From positions 1-52,848 of the forward strand of contig JADLFX010000023.1 of NCBI GenBank assembly GCA_020849665.1: a DNA stretch of 52,848 nt, written 5' to 3'. Position 1 is the first letter of the stretch; each line of letters opens with the position of its first letter. Below, piece after piece: positions 25,752-33,629 of this stretch. A program made the position numbers and the translations under genes. Origin of the DNA: Planctomycetota bacterium. Lineage in GTDB: Bacteria > Planctomycetota > UBA1135 > UBA2386. The notes beneath the pieces are model-generated. The model was not told where the DNA came from. It did not search any database and was given only the letters and a program-made list of their open reading frames with translations.

Positions 25752-27995
25752 ATGCCTCCGCCCCCCACGAGCCCGGCGCCGCAACGCAGCCCAGCCGGCG
25801 TCCGCATGGTGGTGGCGAGCAACCGGCTGCCGGTGCGGCTGCACTTCGAGAACGAGGCGCTGCGCGCCCAGCCCGCCGCGGGGGGGCTGGCGGCGGCGCT
25901 GTCCGGCCTGCAGGGCGGCGGCGGGATCGTCTGGGTCGGCTGGCCCGGCACCGTGGTCCCCCCGGGGCGGCAGAACCAGGTCCGCTCGCTCCTGGACCGC
26001 GACCGCCTCGTGCCGGTGTTCCTGGAGGCCGCGGAGGAGGAGCACTACTACCAGGGCCTCAGCAACGGAGCGCTGTGGCCGCTCCTGCACTCGTTCCCCA
26101 GCAAGGTCGTCTTCACGCCCGAGGACTGGCGCCACTACGTCGCGGTGAACGAGCGCTTCGCCGAGGCGATCCTGACCGTGCTGCGCCCGGACGACCGGGT
26201 GTGGGTGCACGACTTCCACCTGATGCTCGTGCCGGCACTGCTCCGGCGCGCGCGCCCCGACCTGGAGATCGGGTTCTTCCTGCACGTCCCGTTCCCCTCC
26301 TCCGAGCTCTACCGACTGCTGCCGGTGCGCGAGGAGATCCTGCGCGGCCTCCTCGGCGCCGACCTGATCGGCTTCCACACCCACGACTACGTGCGCCACT
26401 TCCGCTCCTGCTGCCTGCGCGTGCTCGGGCTCGACGGCGACCTGGAGGGGATCCACTTCGAGGGCCGGCGCGTGGCGCTGGGCTGCCATCCGATCGGCAT
26501 CGACGTGGAGCGCTACGCCGCGCTGGCGCGCAGCCCCGAGGTGGCACGCCGCCTCCAGGAGCTGACCCAGGCGCACGCCGGGCGCCGGGTGCTCCTGGGC
26601 GTCGAGCGCCTCGACTACTCCAAGGGCATCCCGCTCAAGCTGAGCGCCTTCGAGCGCTTCCTCGAACGCGACCGCGGGCGGGCCGAGCGCTTCACGCTCC
26701 TGCAGGTCACCGTGCCCTCGCGCCTGGAGGTGCCCGAATACGCCAGCCTCAAGCGCGAGATCGAGGAGATGGTGGGACGCCTGAACGGCCGCTTCGGCCG
26801 ACCCGGCGTCACCCCGGTGCAGTACCTGCACCGCGACCTCGCACCCGAGGAGGTGGTGGCCCTCTACCGTCTCGCGGAGGTCGCGATGGTCACGCCGGTG
26901 CGCGACGGGATGAACCTGGTGGCGCAGGAGTACGCGCTCTGCCAGGAACAGGGCCGCGGCGTCCTCCTGCTCAGCGAGTTCGCCGGCGCCGCGCACTGCC
27001 TGCCCGGCGCGCTGCTCACCAACCCCTGGGACGTCGACCGCACGGCCGACCAGATCGAGGTGGCCCTGGCCATGCCCGAGGCGGAGCGGACGGCGCGCCT
27101 GCAGACCATGGTCGAGCGGGTGCGGTCGATGGAGTGCCACCGCTGGGGTGCCCGCTTCGCCGAACACCTGGCGCGCGCCGCGGCGGCGGGACGGGCCGCC
27201 ACGCCGCGGCGCAGCCTCGAGGGCGATGACCTCGACCGGCTCCTCGGCGCATTCTGCAGGGCGCGCCGGCGCCTCGTGCTGCTCGACTACGACGGCACCC
27301 TGCGCGAGCTCACCCTGCTGCCCGCCGAGGCCGTGCCGCCGCCCCCGCTGCTCCAGCTCCTGCGCGATCTCGCGTCCCTGCCGGACACCGAGGTGCACCT
27401 GGTCAGCGGGCGCCGCACCGCCAACATGGACGCGTGGTTCGGGGCCCTGCCCCTGCACCTGTCCAGCGAACACGGGTTCGCCGCCCGCCCGCCGGGCGGG
27501 GCCTGGGAATCGGTCGCGCCCCCCGACCTGCGGTGGATGGAACGCGTGATCCGCGTGCTGGCCGAGGTCAGCGCGGACGTGCCCGGGACCTTCGTGGAGT
27601 CCAAGACCGCGGCCCTGGCCTGGCACTACCGCATGGCGGATCCGGACTACGGCGTGTGGCGGGCCCGCGAACTGGTGAACTACCTCAAGCACGAACTGGC
27701 CAACGATCCCGTGGAGGTCATCCACGGCCACCGCATCGTCGAGGTGCGCGCCCAGGGGATCAGCAAGGGCAGCTACGCGCAGCGCGTCGCCGGCGCGGCC
27801 GGCCCGGACACCTTCGTGCTCTGCATCGGAGACGACCGGACCGACCAGGACATGTACGCGGTCCTGCCCCCGCACGCCGTCACCGTGCACGTCGGCGCGC
27901 GCGTGGAGGGCGCCGCGTATACGCTGCCCACGCCGGCCCGGGCCCGCGCCCTGCTGCGCGAGCTGATCGAGCGAGCACGCCGCACGGCGCCCTGA
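25752..27995 (+). CDS. Bifunctional trehalose-6-phosphate synthase/phosphatase
   Basis: 747 residues. Residues about 19-480 are a GT20 synthase (OtsA-like): 'MVVASNRLPV', 'VWVHDFHLMLVPALLRR', 'IGFFLHVPFPSSELYRLLPVREEIL', 'ERLDYSKGIPLKLSAFERFL' and 'PVRDGMNLVAQEY'. Residues about 500-740 are a HAD phosphatase (OtsB-like): nucleophile D512 and D514 in 'LLDYDGTLREL', and 'GDDRTDQDMY' with D694. It would make trehalose-6-phosphate from UDP-glucose and glucose-6-phosphate, then remove the phosphate, giving the osmolyte trehalose in the cytoplasm. All active-site motifs look intact, so both halves should work. ATG 25752 is 7 nt from a likely transcript start; a second in-frame ATG at 25806 matches the usual protein start and is the alternative. 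It is followed 28 bp later by a FucI-like gene. Confidence 0.94.
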   Translation: MPPPPTSPAPQRSPAGVRMVVASNRLPVRLHFENEALRAQPAAGGLAAALSGLQGGGGIVWVGWPGTVVPPGRQNQVRSLLDRDRLVPVFLEAAEEEHYYQGLSNGALWPLLHSFPSKVVFTPEDWRHYVAVNERFAEAILTVLRPDDRVWVHDFHLMLVPALLRRARPDLEIGFFLHVPFPSSELYRLLPVREEILRGLLGADLIGFHTHDYVRHFRSCCLRVLGLDGDLEGIHFEGRRVALGCHPIGIDVERYAALARSPEVARRLQELTQAHAGRRVLLGVERLDYSKGIPLKLSAFERFLERDRGRAERFTLLQVTVPSRLEVPEYASLKREIEEMVGRLNGRFGRPGVTPVQYLHRDLAPEEVVALYRLAEVAMVTPVRDGMNLVAQEYALCQEQGRGVLLLSEFAGAAHCLPGALLTNPWDVDRTADQIEVALAMPEAERTARLQTMVERVRSMECHRWGARFAEHLARAAAAGRAATPRRSLEGDDLDRLLGAFCRARRRLVLLDYDGTLRELTLLPAEAVPPPPLLQLLRDLASLPDTEVHLVSGRRTANMDAWFGALPLHLSSEHGFAARPPGGAWESVAPPDLRWMERVIRVLAEVSADVPGTFVESKTAALAWHYRMADPDYGVWRARELVNYLKHELANDPVEVIHGHRIVEVRAQGISKGSYAQRVAGAAGPDTFVLCIGDDRTDQDMYAVLPPHAVTVHVGARVEGAAYTLPTPARARALLRELIERARRTAP

Positions 27996-28023
27996 GGCCG
28001 CGGCCGCACCCTGAACCCCCACC

Positions 28024-29538
28024 ATGAAGATCGCCCTGTTCTGGCCCGGGGACGCGCGCCCGCGTCCCAACGAGGTCGCCCTCCCCTCGATCCAGGAGGC
28101 CACCGTGCAGATGGAGCGCGCGCTGCGCCACCTCGGCCGCGACAGCTATCGCGTCGAGGGCTTCCTGTCGCGCCCGCACCACGCGATCGAGCGCCTGGGA
28201 CCGATCGACGATCCGCTGATCGGCATCTGCGTGCACTGGTTCTACGGCCCGCACACCACCGACGGCGTCGTGGGCAAGGACAACCCGCTGCTCCTGGCCA
28301 GCAACTTCTCGGGCCGCTGGCCGGGACTGGTGGGCCTGCTGAACACCGGCGCGTGCCTCGCCAGCCTGGAACGCCCGTTCGCGCGGTTGTGGACCGACGC
28401 CGCCGACTGGACCCGCGACGCCGCGTTCCTCGGCCGGCTCGACGAATGGTGCCGCACGGGCCGGATCCACTGGCCCGAGGACGAGGTGGCGTACTCGGCC
28501 CCGGTGAGCGCGGAGGCGGCGCGCCTGGCCCGCGGCGTGGCCGAGGACCTGCGCCGGCGCCGCGCCCTGCTGCTCATGCTGGGCGACACGTCGATGGGGA
28601 TGATCAACGGCTGCTTCGGCCCGCGCCTGCTGAACCGCCACGGCTTCACCGAGCACAAGATCGATCAGGCCTGGATCCTCGACCAGGGCCGGCGCGTGAG
28701 CGACCGGCGCATCGACGATGCGTTCCGCTTCGTGCGCGACCGCGGCGTGACCTTCCACTGGCGCGAGGCCGACGCGCAGGACTTCACCGAGGAGAGCACG
28801 CGCGAGCAGCTGCGCGACTACCTCGCGGTGCTCGACATGGCGCAGGAGTACCGCGCCGACTGCCTGGGCTGGCAGTACCAGCTCGGGCTGATCCCGCTGC
28901 GTCCGCCCTCGGACTTCGCCGAGGGACTCTTCAACTCGGCGTGCCGGCCCGAGGGCGACGGCCGGACGCTGGTGTGCGCCACCGAGGCCGACCAGGGCAA
29001 CGCGCTGCCGATGGAGATGCTCAAGCGGCTGCTGCAGCGCAAGGGCCTGCACCACGCGGTGATGTTCCACGACGTGCGCTGGGGCGCGGTGCACGAGGGC
29101 CGCTTCCTCTGGGTGCTGCTCAACTCCGGCTCGTGCGGCGCCTACGCCTTCAACCACGAGCCGGACACCCTGCGCGGCACGCACAGCTATCGCCAGCCGG
29201 CCATGTACTTCCCCACGCCGGGCGGCACCTTCGCGGGCGAGAGCCTGCCGGGGCCGATCACCTGGGCGCGCGCCTACCTCAGGGACGGCCGCCTGTGGAT
29301 GGACGTGGGCCGCGGCGAAGTGGTGCAGCTGCCTCAGAAGGTGCGCGACGCGTGGTGGGAGGGCACCACGCGGCAGTGGCCGTTCATGGCCGCGGATCTC
29401 GGCATCACGCGGGACACGCTGATGGCCCACTACCTCTCCAACCACGTCGCCGTGGCATACGGAGACGTGTTCGGCGAGATGGTCGCGCTGAGCCAGGAGT
29501 TGGGCTTCCAGGTGCGCGTGCTGGGGCGTAGGTCATGA
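28024..29538 (+). CDS. L-fucose isomerase-like protein (FucI fold)
   Basis: 504 residues; E. coli FucI has 591. The N-terminal half has 'LLLMLGDTSMGMINGCFGPRLLNRHGFTEHKIDQ', like the substrate-region strand of FucI. The C-terminal half aligns with the metal site: E321 in 'VCATEADQGNAL', D350 in 'VMFHDVRWG' and H474 in 'HYLSNHVAVAYGD' correspond to the three Mn2+ ligands of FucI (E337, D361, H528 in E. coli). 'LLNSGSCGAYAFNHEP' is also a family block. With the ligands present, an aldose-ketose isomerase or related activity is possible; the substrate is unknown. It starts 28 bp after the trehalose gene stop and its stop overlaps the start of the next gene (ATGA), so it is in a trehalose-linked operon. 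No fucose kinase, aldolase or transporter is present, which argues against plain fucose catabolism. Confidence 0.85.
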   Translation: MKIALFWPGDARPRPNEVALPSIQEATVQMERALRHLGRDSYRVEGFLSRPHHAIERLGPIDDPLIGICVHWFYGPHTTDGVVGKDNPLLLASNFSGRWPGLVGLLNTGACLASLERPFARLWTDAADWTRDAAFLGRLDEWCRTGRIHWPEDEVAYSAPVSAEAARLARGVAEDLRRRRALLLMLGDTSMGMINGCFGPRLLNRHGFTEHKIDQAWILDQGRRVSDRRIDDAFRFVRDRGVTFHWREADAQDFTEESTREQLRDYLAVLDMAQEYRADCLGWQYQLGLIPLRPPSDFAEGLFNSACRPEGDGRTLVCATEADQGNALPMEMLKRLLQRKGLHHAVMFHDVRWGAVHEGRFLWVLLNSGSCGAYAFNHEPDTLRGTHSYRQPAMYFPTPGGTFAGESLPGPITWARAYLRDGRLWMDVGRGEVVQLPQKVRDAWWEGTTRQWPFMAADLGITRDTLMAHYLSNHVAVAYGDVFGEMVALSQELGFQVRVLGRRS

Positions 29539-30743
29539 GCGGGGCGGCGGATCCGGACGAGGGCCACCGGGCGACGCCGGCGCTCCTGCTGCGGGTGCTG
29601 GGCGCGTGCGCGGTGCTCGCGCTGGCGGTCTGGCTCCTGCTGCGCGACGGGACGGAGGCCGGGAGCGGGCCGACGACTCGCGCGGCGGACGCACCCGCGG
29701 CGCTCGAGCGTGCCCCCCTCACCACGCCGGCGGCGGCGGCCGAACCTGCGACGCGGCCCGCCCCGGAACCGGCACGGGTCGCTCCGCCGGCGACCACGCC
29801 GTCTGGCGGCGCCACGGAACCGGGCACCGCGAGGCGCACCGCGACCGCGGGCGCCACCCTCGAGGTCGCGTTCCCGGACCCCGGAGGACCGGGACTGCTG
29901 CGCTTCGTGGCCAAGGTGGTGGGCCCGCTGGACGGCGCGGCTCCGGTCGAACGCCAGTTGACGCCGGGAGCCGATCTGCGCGCGCGGATGTCGGCGCTGG
30001 AGCCGGGCGGACACCGCGTCTGGATGCAGGCGCTGCCGCAGGCCCGTCCCGACGGCCGCACCGTGGGCATCAACCTGGACCCCGTGGACCTGCGCGAGGC
30101 CGCGCGCACGGTGCAGCTCGAGGCGGGCAGGGTCACGGTCGTGGAATTCGCCCCGCCCGCGCGGCCGTCGCTGCGCGGCAAGGTGCGCAACCGCGGTCGG
30201 CCCGTGCCCGGCGCCATGGTCCTCGCCGTGCCGCAGGGCGAGCTGACCAGCGTCGGAGGCGGCGCCTCCCGCACGGACGGCGACGGCCGCTTCGCCATCC
30301 TGCTGCTGCGGCCAGGCCTCTACCACCTGGGCTACGGTCGCGGCGACGCGCCGCTCCTCTTCGAACGCGAGGTACGGCTCCCGGAGGCGGCACAGACCCT
30401 GGAGCTGGACCTCGAGATCACGGGCGCGACGGTCGACGTCGTCGTGCTCGATCCGGGCGGCGCTCCGCTGCGCGGGGCGACGCTTCGGGCGGCGCGCATC
30501 CCCGCCGGTTCGGACGAGCCGTCGCGGCTGCCACGGCATGGGCCGCCGCGGCACCGGGAGGCGGAGATCGGCGTGGGCTCAGGGGTGACCGACAGCACGG
30601 GCCGTGCGCGGCTCGTCGAGGTCCCGCCGGGACGCTACGAGCTGCGCGTGACGGGCCCTGGAACCACGGATCCGTGGTTCACCCGGGTCGTGATGCTGGA
30701 GGACGGTCAGGTGCTCGACATCGGCACGGTCCGGGGCCGCTGA
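29535..30743 (+). CDS. Membrane-anchored protein with carboxypeptidase-regulatory-like domains
   Basis: 402 residues. A hydrophobic helix near the N-terminus (LLLRVLGACAVLALAVWLLL, about 17-36) acts as signal anchor, followed by an Ala/Pro/Thr-rich linker (about 45-105). Then there is a beta-rich domain, and at about 210-290 a CarboxypepD_reg-type module ('SLRGKVRNRGRPVPGAMVLAV ... TDGDGRFAILLLRPGLYHLG'). A second module follows ('TVDVVVLDPGGAPLRGATL ... TDSTGRARLVEVPPGRYELRVTG'). No catalytic residues are visible. ATG 29535 overlaps the stop of the FucI-like gene (ATGA), so it is translated with it. It is probably a periplasm-facing structural or binding protein, and the reason for its coupling to sugar enzymes is unknown. 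A long inverted repeat follows the stop. Confidence 0.8.
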   Translation: MSGAADPDEGHRATPALLLRVLGACAVLALAVWLLLRDGTEAGSGPTTRAADAPAALERAPLTTPAAAAEPATRPAPEPARVAPPATTPSGGATEPGTARRTATAGATLEVAFPDPGGPGLLRFVAKVVGPLDGAAPVERQLTPGADLRARMSALEPGGHRVWMQALPQARPDGRTVGINLDPVDLREAARTVQLEAGRVTVVEFAPPARPSLRGKVRNRGRPVPGAMVLAVPQGELTSVGGGASRTDGDGRFAILLLRPGLYHLGYGRGDAPLLFEREVRLPEAAQTLELDLEITGATVDVVVLDPGGAPLRGATLRAARIPAGSDEPSRLPRHGPPRHREAEIGVGSGVTDSTGRARLVEVPPGRYELRVTGPGTTDPWFTRVVMLEDGQVLDIGTVRGR

Positions 30744-30746
30744 GCC

Positions 30747-30832
30747 GCTCCCTCGCGCTCCGGCGACGGGGGCGCGGCGGGGCGCGCGCCACGGGAACGA
30801 CCCCCGCCCGGCGGCGCGCAGCGCGAGGGAGC
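30747..30832. repeat. Perfect 13-bp inverted repeat with a 60-nt structured loop
   Basis: GCTCCCTCGCGCT (30747-30759) pairs exactly with AGCGCGAGGGAGC (30820-30832). Inside the loop CGGGGG (30767-30772) can pair with CCCCCG (30801-30806). It begins 3 nt after the stop of the CarboxypepD_reg gene and ends about 37 nt before the glycosylase start. It may be a terminator, an mRNA stabiliser or a small structured RNA; no U-tract follows. Confidence 0.6.
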
Positions 30833-30869
30833 CGGGCGCGGCTCGATCCGCCCCGTGCAGGCGCCGCGT

Positions 30870-31817
30870 ATGGTTGGTGCGGTGACCCCTGCCAGGCCCC
30901 AGATCCACACCCTGAGCCTCACGCCGCCCAGGCCCTTCCGGCTGGCGACGACGCTCTTCGCGCACGGCTGGATCGACCTCGCCCCCCACCTCTACCTGAT
31001 CGAGCACCGGGCGCTGCTGACCACGCTCGTGGCCGGCGGCGAGGCGCTCGACGTGCGCGTCGACCAGCGCGGCGCCAGGTTGCGCGCGCGGGCCCTCGCG
31101 CCCCGGCCGCTCACCCGGCCGGAGCTCGGCGAGCTGCGTCGCGGCCTCGCACGCATGCTGCACCTGGACCTCGACCTCGGCGGCTTCTGGCGGCGCTGCG
31201 CCCGCGAGCCGCGCCTGCGCTGGGTCGCCCGGTGCGGGGCGGGCCGGCTGCTGCGCGCGCCCACGCTCTTCGAGGACCTGCTGAAGATCCTGTTCACCAC
31301 CAACTGCTCGTGGGCCGCGACCCGCAAGATGGTGCAGCGCACGGTGGACCTGCTCGGCCCGCGCTCGCCGGGCGGCCGCGCCGCGTTCCCGGACGCCGCG
31401 ACCTGCGCGGCGCAGCCGCCGGCGTTCTGGCGCGAGCAGGTGCGGGCCGGCTACCGGTCCGCGCACGTGACCGCCCTGGCCGAGCGCTTCGCGAGCAGCC
31501 GCCACGCCGAGGCGCACTTCTGCGATCCGGACCTCGACACCGCCGAGTTGCGCCGCCGGCTCCTCGCGCTGCCCGGCTTCGGTCCGTACGCGGCCGGCCA
31601 GGCGCTGCGCCTGCTCGGCCGCCACCAGGACCTGGCGCTCGACTCCTGGTGCCGCGGCAAGCTGGCCCGGATGCAGGGGCGCCGCCGCCCCCCGAGCGAC
31701 GCCGCGGTGGAGCGGGCCTACCGCGGGTTCGCCCCCTGGCAGGGACTCGCCCTGTGGATGGACCTCACCGCCGACTGGCACCGGACCCTCGCGCGCAAGG
31801 GGGTACCCAGCTGGTGA
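30870..31817 (+). CDS. HhH-GPD family DNA glycosylase (AlkA/OGG-like)
   Basis: 315 residues from ATG 30870; a GTG at 30855 and another at 30882 are in-frame alternatives. The N-terminal ~110 residues form a beta-rich domain like the first domain of AlkA and OGG proteins ('PFRLATTLFAHGWIDLAPH'). The helical part has 'APTLFEDLLKILFTTNCSWAATRKMVQRTVDLLG' and the helix-hairpin-helix 'LPGFGPYAAGQALRLLGRHQDLALDSW'. The catalytic Asp is D258, in the position that follows the hairpin in HhH-GPD enzymes. There is no catalytic Lys in the hairpin, suggesting a monofunctional glycosylase that removes damaged bases such as alkylated purines. There is no [4Fe-4S] Cys cluster at the C-terminus. It is convergent with the enzyme I homologue 9 bp away. 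The damage specificity cannot be told. Confidence 0.85.
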   Translation: MVGAVTPARPQIHTLSLTPPRPFRLATTLFAHGWIDLAPHLYLIEHRALLTTLVAGGEALDVRVDQRGARLRARALAPRPLTRPELGELRRGLARMLHLDLDLGGFWRRCAREPRLRWVARCGAGRLLRAPTLFEDLLKILFTTNCSWAATRKMVQRTVDLLGPRSPGGRAAFPDAATCAAQPPAFWREQVRAGYRSAHVTALAERFASSRHAEAHFCDPDLDTAELRRRLLALPGFGPYAAGQALRLLGRHQDLALDSWCRGKLARMQGRRRPPSDAAVERAYRGFAPWQGLALWMDLTADWHRTLARKGVPSW

Positions 31818-31829
31818 GCGGCGCGCTCA
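31815..31829. terminator. Short palindrome joining two convergent stop codons
   Basis: TGAGCGGCGCGCTCA contains the glycosylase stop (TGA, 31815-31817) and, read on the other strand, the stop of the enzyme I homologue (31827-31829). The arms TGAGC/GCTCA form a 5-bp stem with a 5-nt loop, which could serve both transcripts. Weak as a terminator. Confidence 0.3.
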
Positions 31830-33548
31830 GCGCTCGGCCAGCCCGACCAGCACGCGCTGCACGTCGAGGCTGCGCGGCGCCTCGAGCACGCGCTCGGCGA
31901 TGCGCTTGCATTCCTCGATCGAGAAGCGGCGGAGCACCTTCAGCGTGCCGTTCAGGCGCACCGGTGCGATCGAGAACGAGCGCAGGCCCACCCCGAGGTA
32001 GAACGGCAGGCGCATCGGATCCGCGGCCGCTTCGCCGAAGAGCGTGAGCTTCTTGTCGAGACGGTGCGCCTCGCGCGCCATGCGCGCCACCAGCTCGAAG
32101 AACGCGGGGTGCATGGCCTCGTAGTATTCGCGCACGTTGGGGTTGTCGCGGTCGGCGCCGAGCAGGTGGGCCTGCAGGTTGTCGACCGCCACCACCGCGA
32201 AGTCGCACTCGGCCAGGAAGGTGTGCAGCAGGAACGCCGCCCCCGGCACCTCGAGGATCGGCACGCACTGCAGGCTCTCGGCGACCGGCTCGCCGCGCTT
32301 CTTGAGCGCCAGCCGCTCCTCCACGATCGCGGCGCGCACGCGCTGCAGGTCCTGGGCGGTGGTGACCCAGGGCACCAGCACCGCCACCTGGCGCACGCCC
32401 GCGGCGGCACGCAGGATGGCGCGCAGCTGCAGGCGCAGGAGCTGGCCCTCGCGCAGCAGCGCGCGCACGCCGCGCAGGCCCATCGCCGGGTTGCGCTCGG
32501 GGCCCACGCTGAGGCCGGTCACCGGCATGTCGCTGCTCACGTCGAGCAGGCGGAAGTTCACCGGATGGCCGTTGGGCTGGCGCAGCACCTCCTTGTAGTG
32601 GTGCACCAGCATGTCCTCGGACGGGGTCTTCTTCTCGACCAGGAAGAGCAGCTCGGTGCGGAAGAGCCCGATGCCGTCCATGCCGAAGGTACGCGCGAGG
32701 TTCACCTCGCCGACGTTGCCGCAGCTGGCCAGCAGGCGGATCTCGGTGCCGTCGCGCGTGGCGTGCTTCTGCCCGGGCGCGGGCGCGTTGGCGGTGGCCT
32801 GCCGCTGGCGCTGTGCCGACTGCTCGTACTCGGCGCGCAGCCGCTCGTCCGGCTGCACCATCAGCTCGCCGGAGCCGCCGTCGAGGATCACGAAGTCGCC
32901 GTTCTCGAGCTTCGCCGGCAGGTCGCGCACGCCCGTGATCGTGGGGATGCCCATCGAGCGCGCCAGGATCGCGGCATGGCTGTCCATGCCGCCCTCCTCG
33001 GCCACGATCCCCTCCACCCGCTCGTTGTCGAGGCTGAACATGTCGGTGGTGGTGAGCTGGCGCGCGGCCAGGATGTAGCGCCCGGCCGGCGCCTGGGCGC
33101 GGGCCTGCGCGCCGGCGGCGAGGTTGCGCAGCACGCGCATCGCGAGGTCGCGGAAGTCCGAGGCGCGCTGGCGCAGGTAGTCGTTCTCGACCAGCTGGAA
33201 GATGCGGTCGTAGTCGGCGACGACCTTGCGGATCGCGGCGCGCACGCTGAACCGCTCCTCGCGCACCAGCCGCTCGATCTCGCCGCGGAACTTGGGGTCC
33301 TGCAGGTAGGCGAGGTGGGTGTCGAAGATCCGCTGCTCGCTCTCCCCCAGCTTGCCCTCGTGCTTGTCCTTGAGTTCCTCGATCTGCCGGCGGCTCTCCT
33401 CGACCGCGCGCGCCAGGTCGGCGATCTCGCTCGGCACCTCGCTGGACGGGATCCTGGGCGGGAACCCCTCTACGTCCTCGTAGCCCTGCAGGAACACGGG
33501 GCCGAGGGCGATGCCGCCGGAGACGGTCTCGCCTTTGAACACCTTCAT
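31827..33548 (-). CDS. PEP-protein phosphotransferase (PTS enzyme I) homologue with an altered PEP site
   Basis: 573 residues, normal enzyme I length, starting MKVFKGETVSGGIALGPV. The N-terminal and phospho-histidine domains are present, with the phosphorylatable H191 in 'EEGGMDSHAAILARSMGIP'. In the PEP-binding barrel, R297 (GIGLFRTE), R333, E433 (ILEVPG), R359 (MGLRGVR) and R467 (GADRDN) are kept. However, three canonical motifs are changed: G-G-D-K is S-S-D-M (338-341), T-N-D-L is V-D-N-L (455-458, so the Mg ligand Asp is Asn) and the proton-donor Cys (E. coli C502) is F504 in 'LTLFGEAAADP'. It clearly descends from enzyme I, but ordinary PEP-dependent phosphotransfer is doubtful. No HPr or EIIA gene is nearby. 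It lies 81 bp downstream of the MDR dehydrogenase gene on the same strand. Confidence 0.88.
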   Translation of the reverse strand: MKVFKGETVSGGIALGPVFLQGYEDVEGFPPRIPSSEVPSEIADLARAVEESRRQIEELKDKHEGKLGESEQRIFDTHLAYLQDPKFRGEIERLVREERFSVRAAIRKVVADYDRIFQLVENDYLRQRASDFRDLAMRVLRNLAAGAQARAQAPAGRYILAARQLTTTDMFSLDNERVEGIVAEEGGMDSHAAILARSMGIPTITGVRDLPAKLENGDFVILDGGSGELMVQPDERLRAEYEQSAQRQRQATANAPAPGQKHATRDGTEIRLLASCGNVGEVNLARTFGMDGIGLFRTELLFLVEKKTPSEDMLVHHYKEVLRQPNGHPVNFRLLDVSSDMPVTGLSVGPERNPAMGLRGVRALLREGQLLRLQLRAILRAAAGVRQVAVLVPWVTTAQDLQRVRAAIVEERLALKKRGEPVAESLQCVPILEVPGAAFLLHTFLAECDFAVVAVDNLQAHLLGADRDNPNVREYYEAMHPAFFELVARMAREAHRLDKKLTLFGEAAADPMRLPFYLGVGLRSFSIAPVRLNGTLKVLRRFSIEECKRIAERVLEAPRSLDVQRVLVGLAER

Positions 33549-33629
33549 GGGGAGGCGCGGCAGGATCGGTGGCCACTCCCGCCATTGCAAGCCCGGCGCG
33601 GCGAACCGAGCCGGTCGCGGGCGTCCGGT

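Noticed and set aside
24462..28103. Minus-strand open frame extending the GT2 gene upstream over dus and the trehalose gene
   Set aside because: It runs in a different frame through dus and antisense to the trehalose gene; the GT2 protein begins naturally at ATG 24461.
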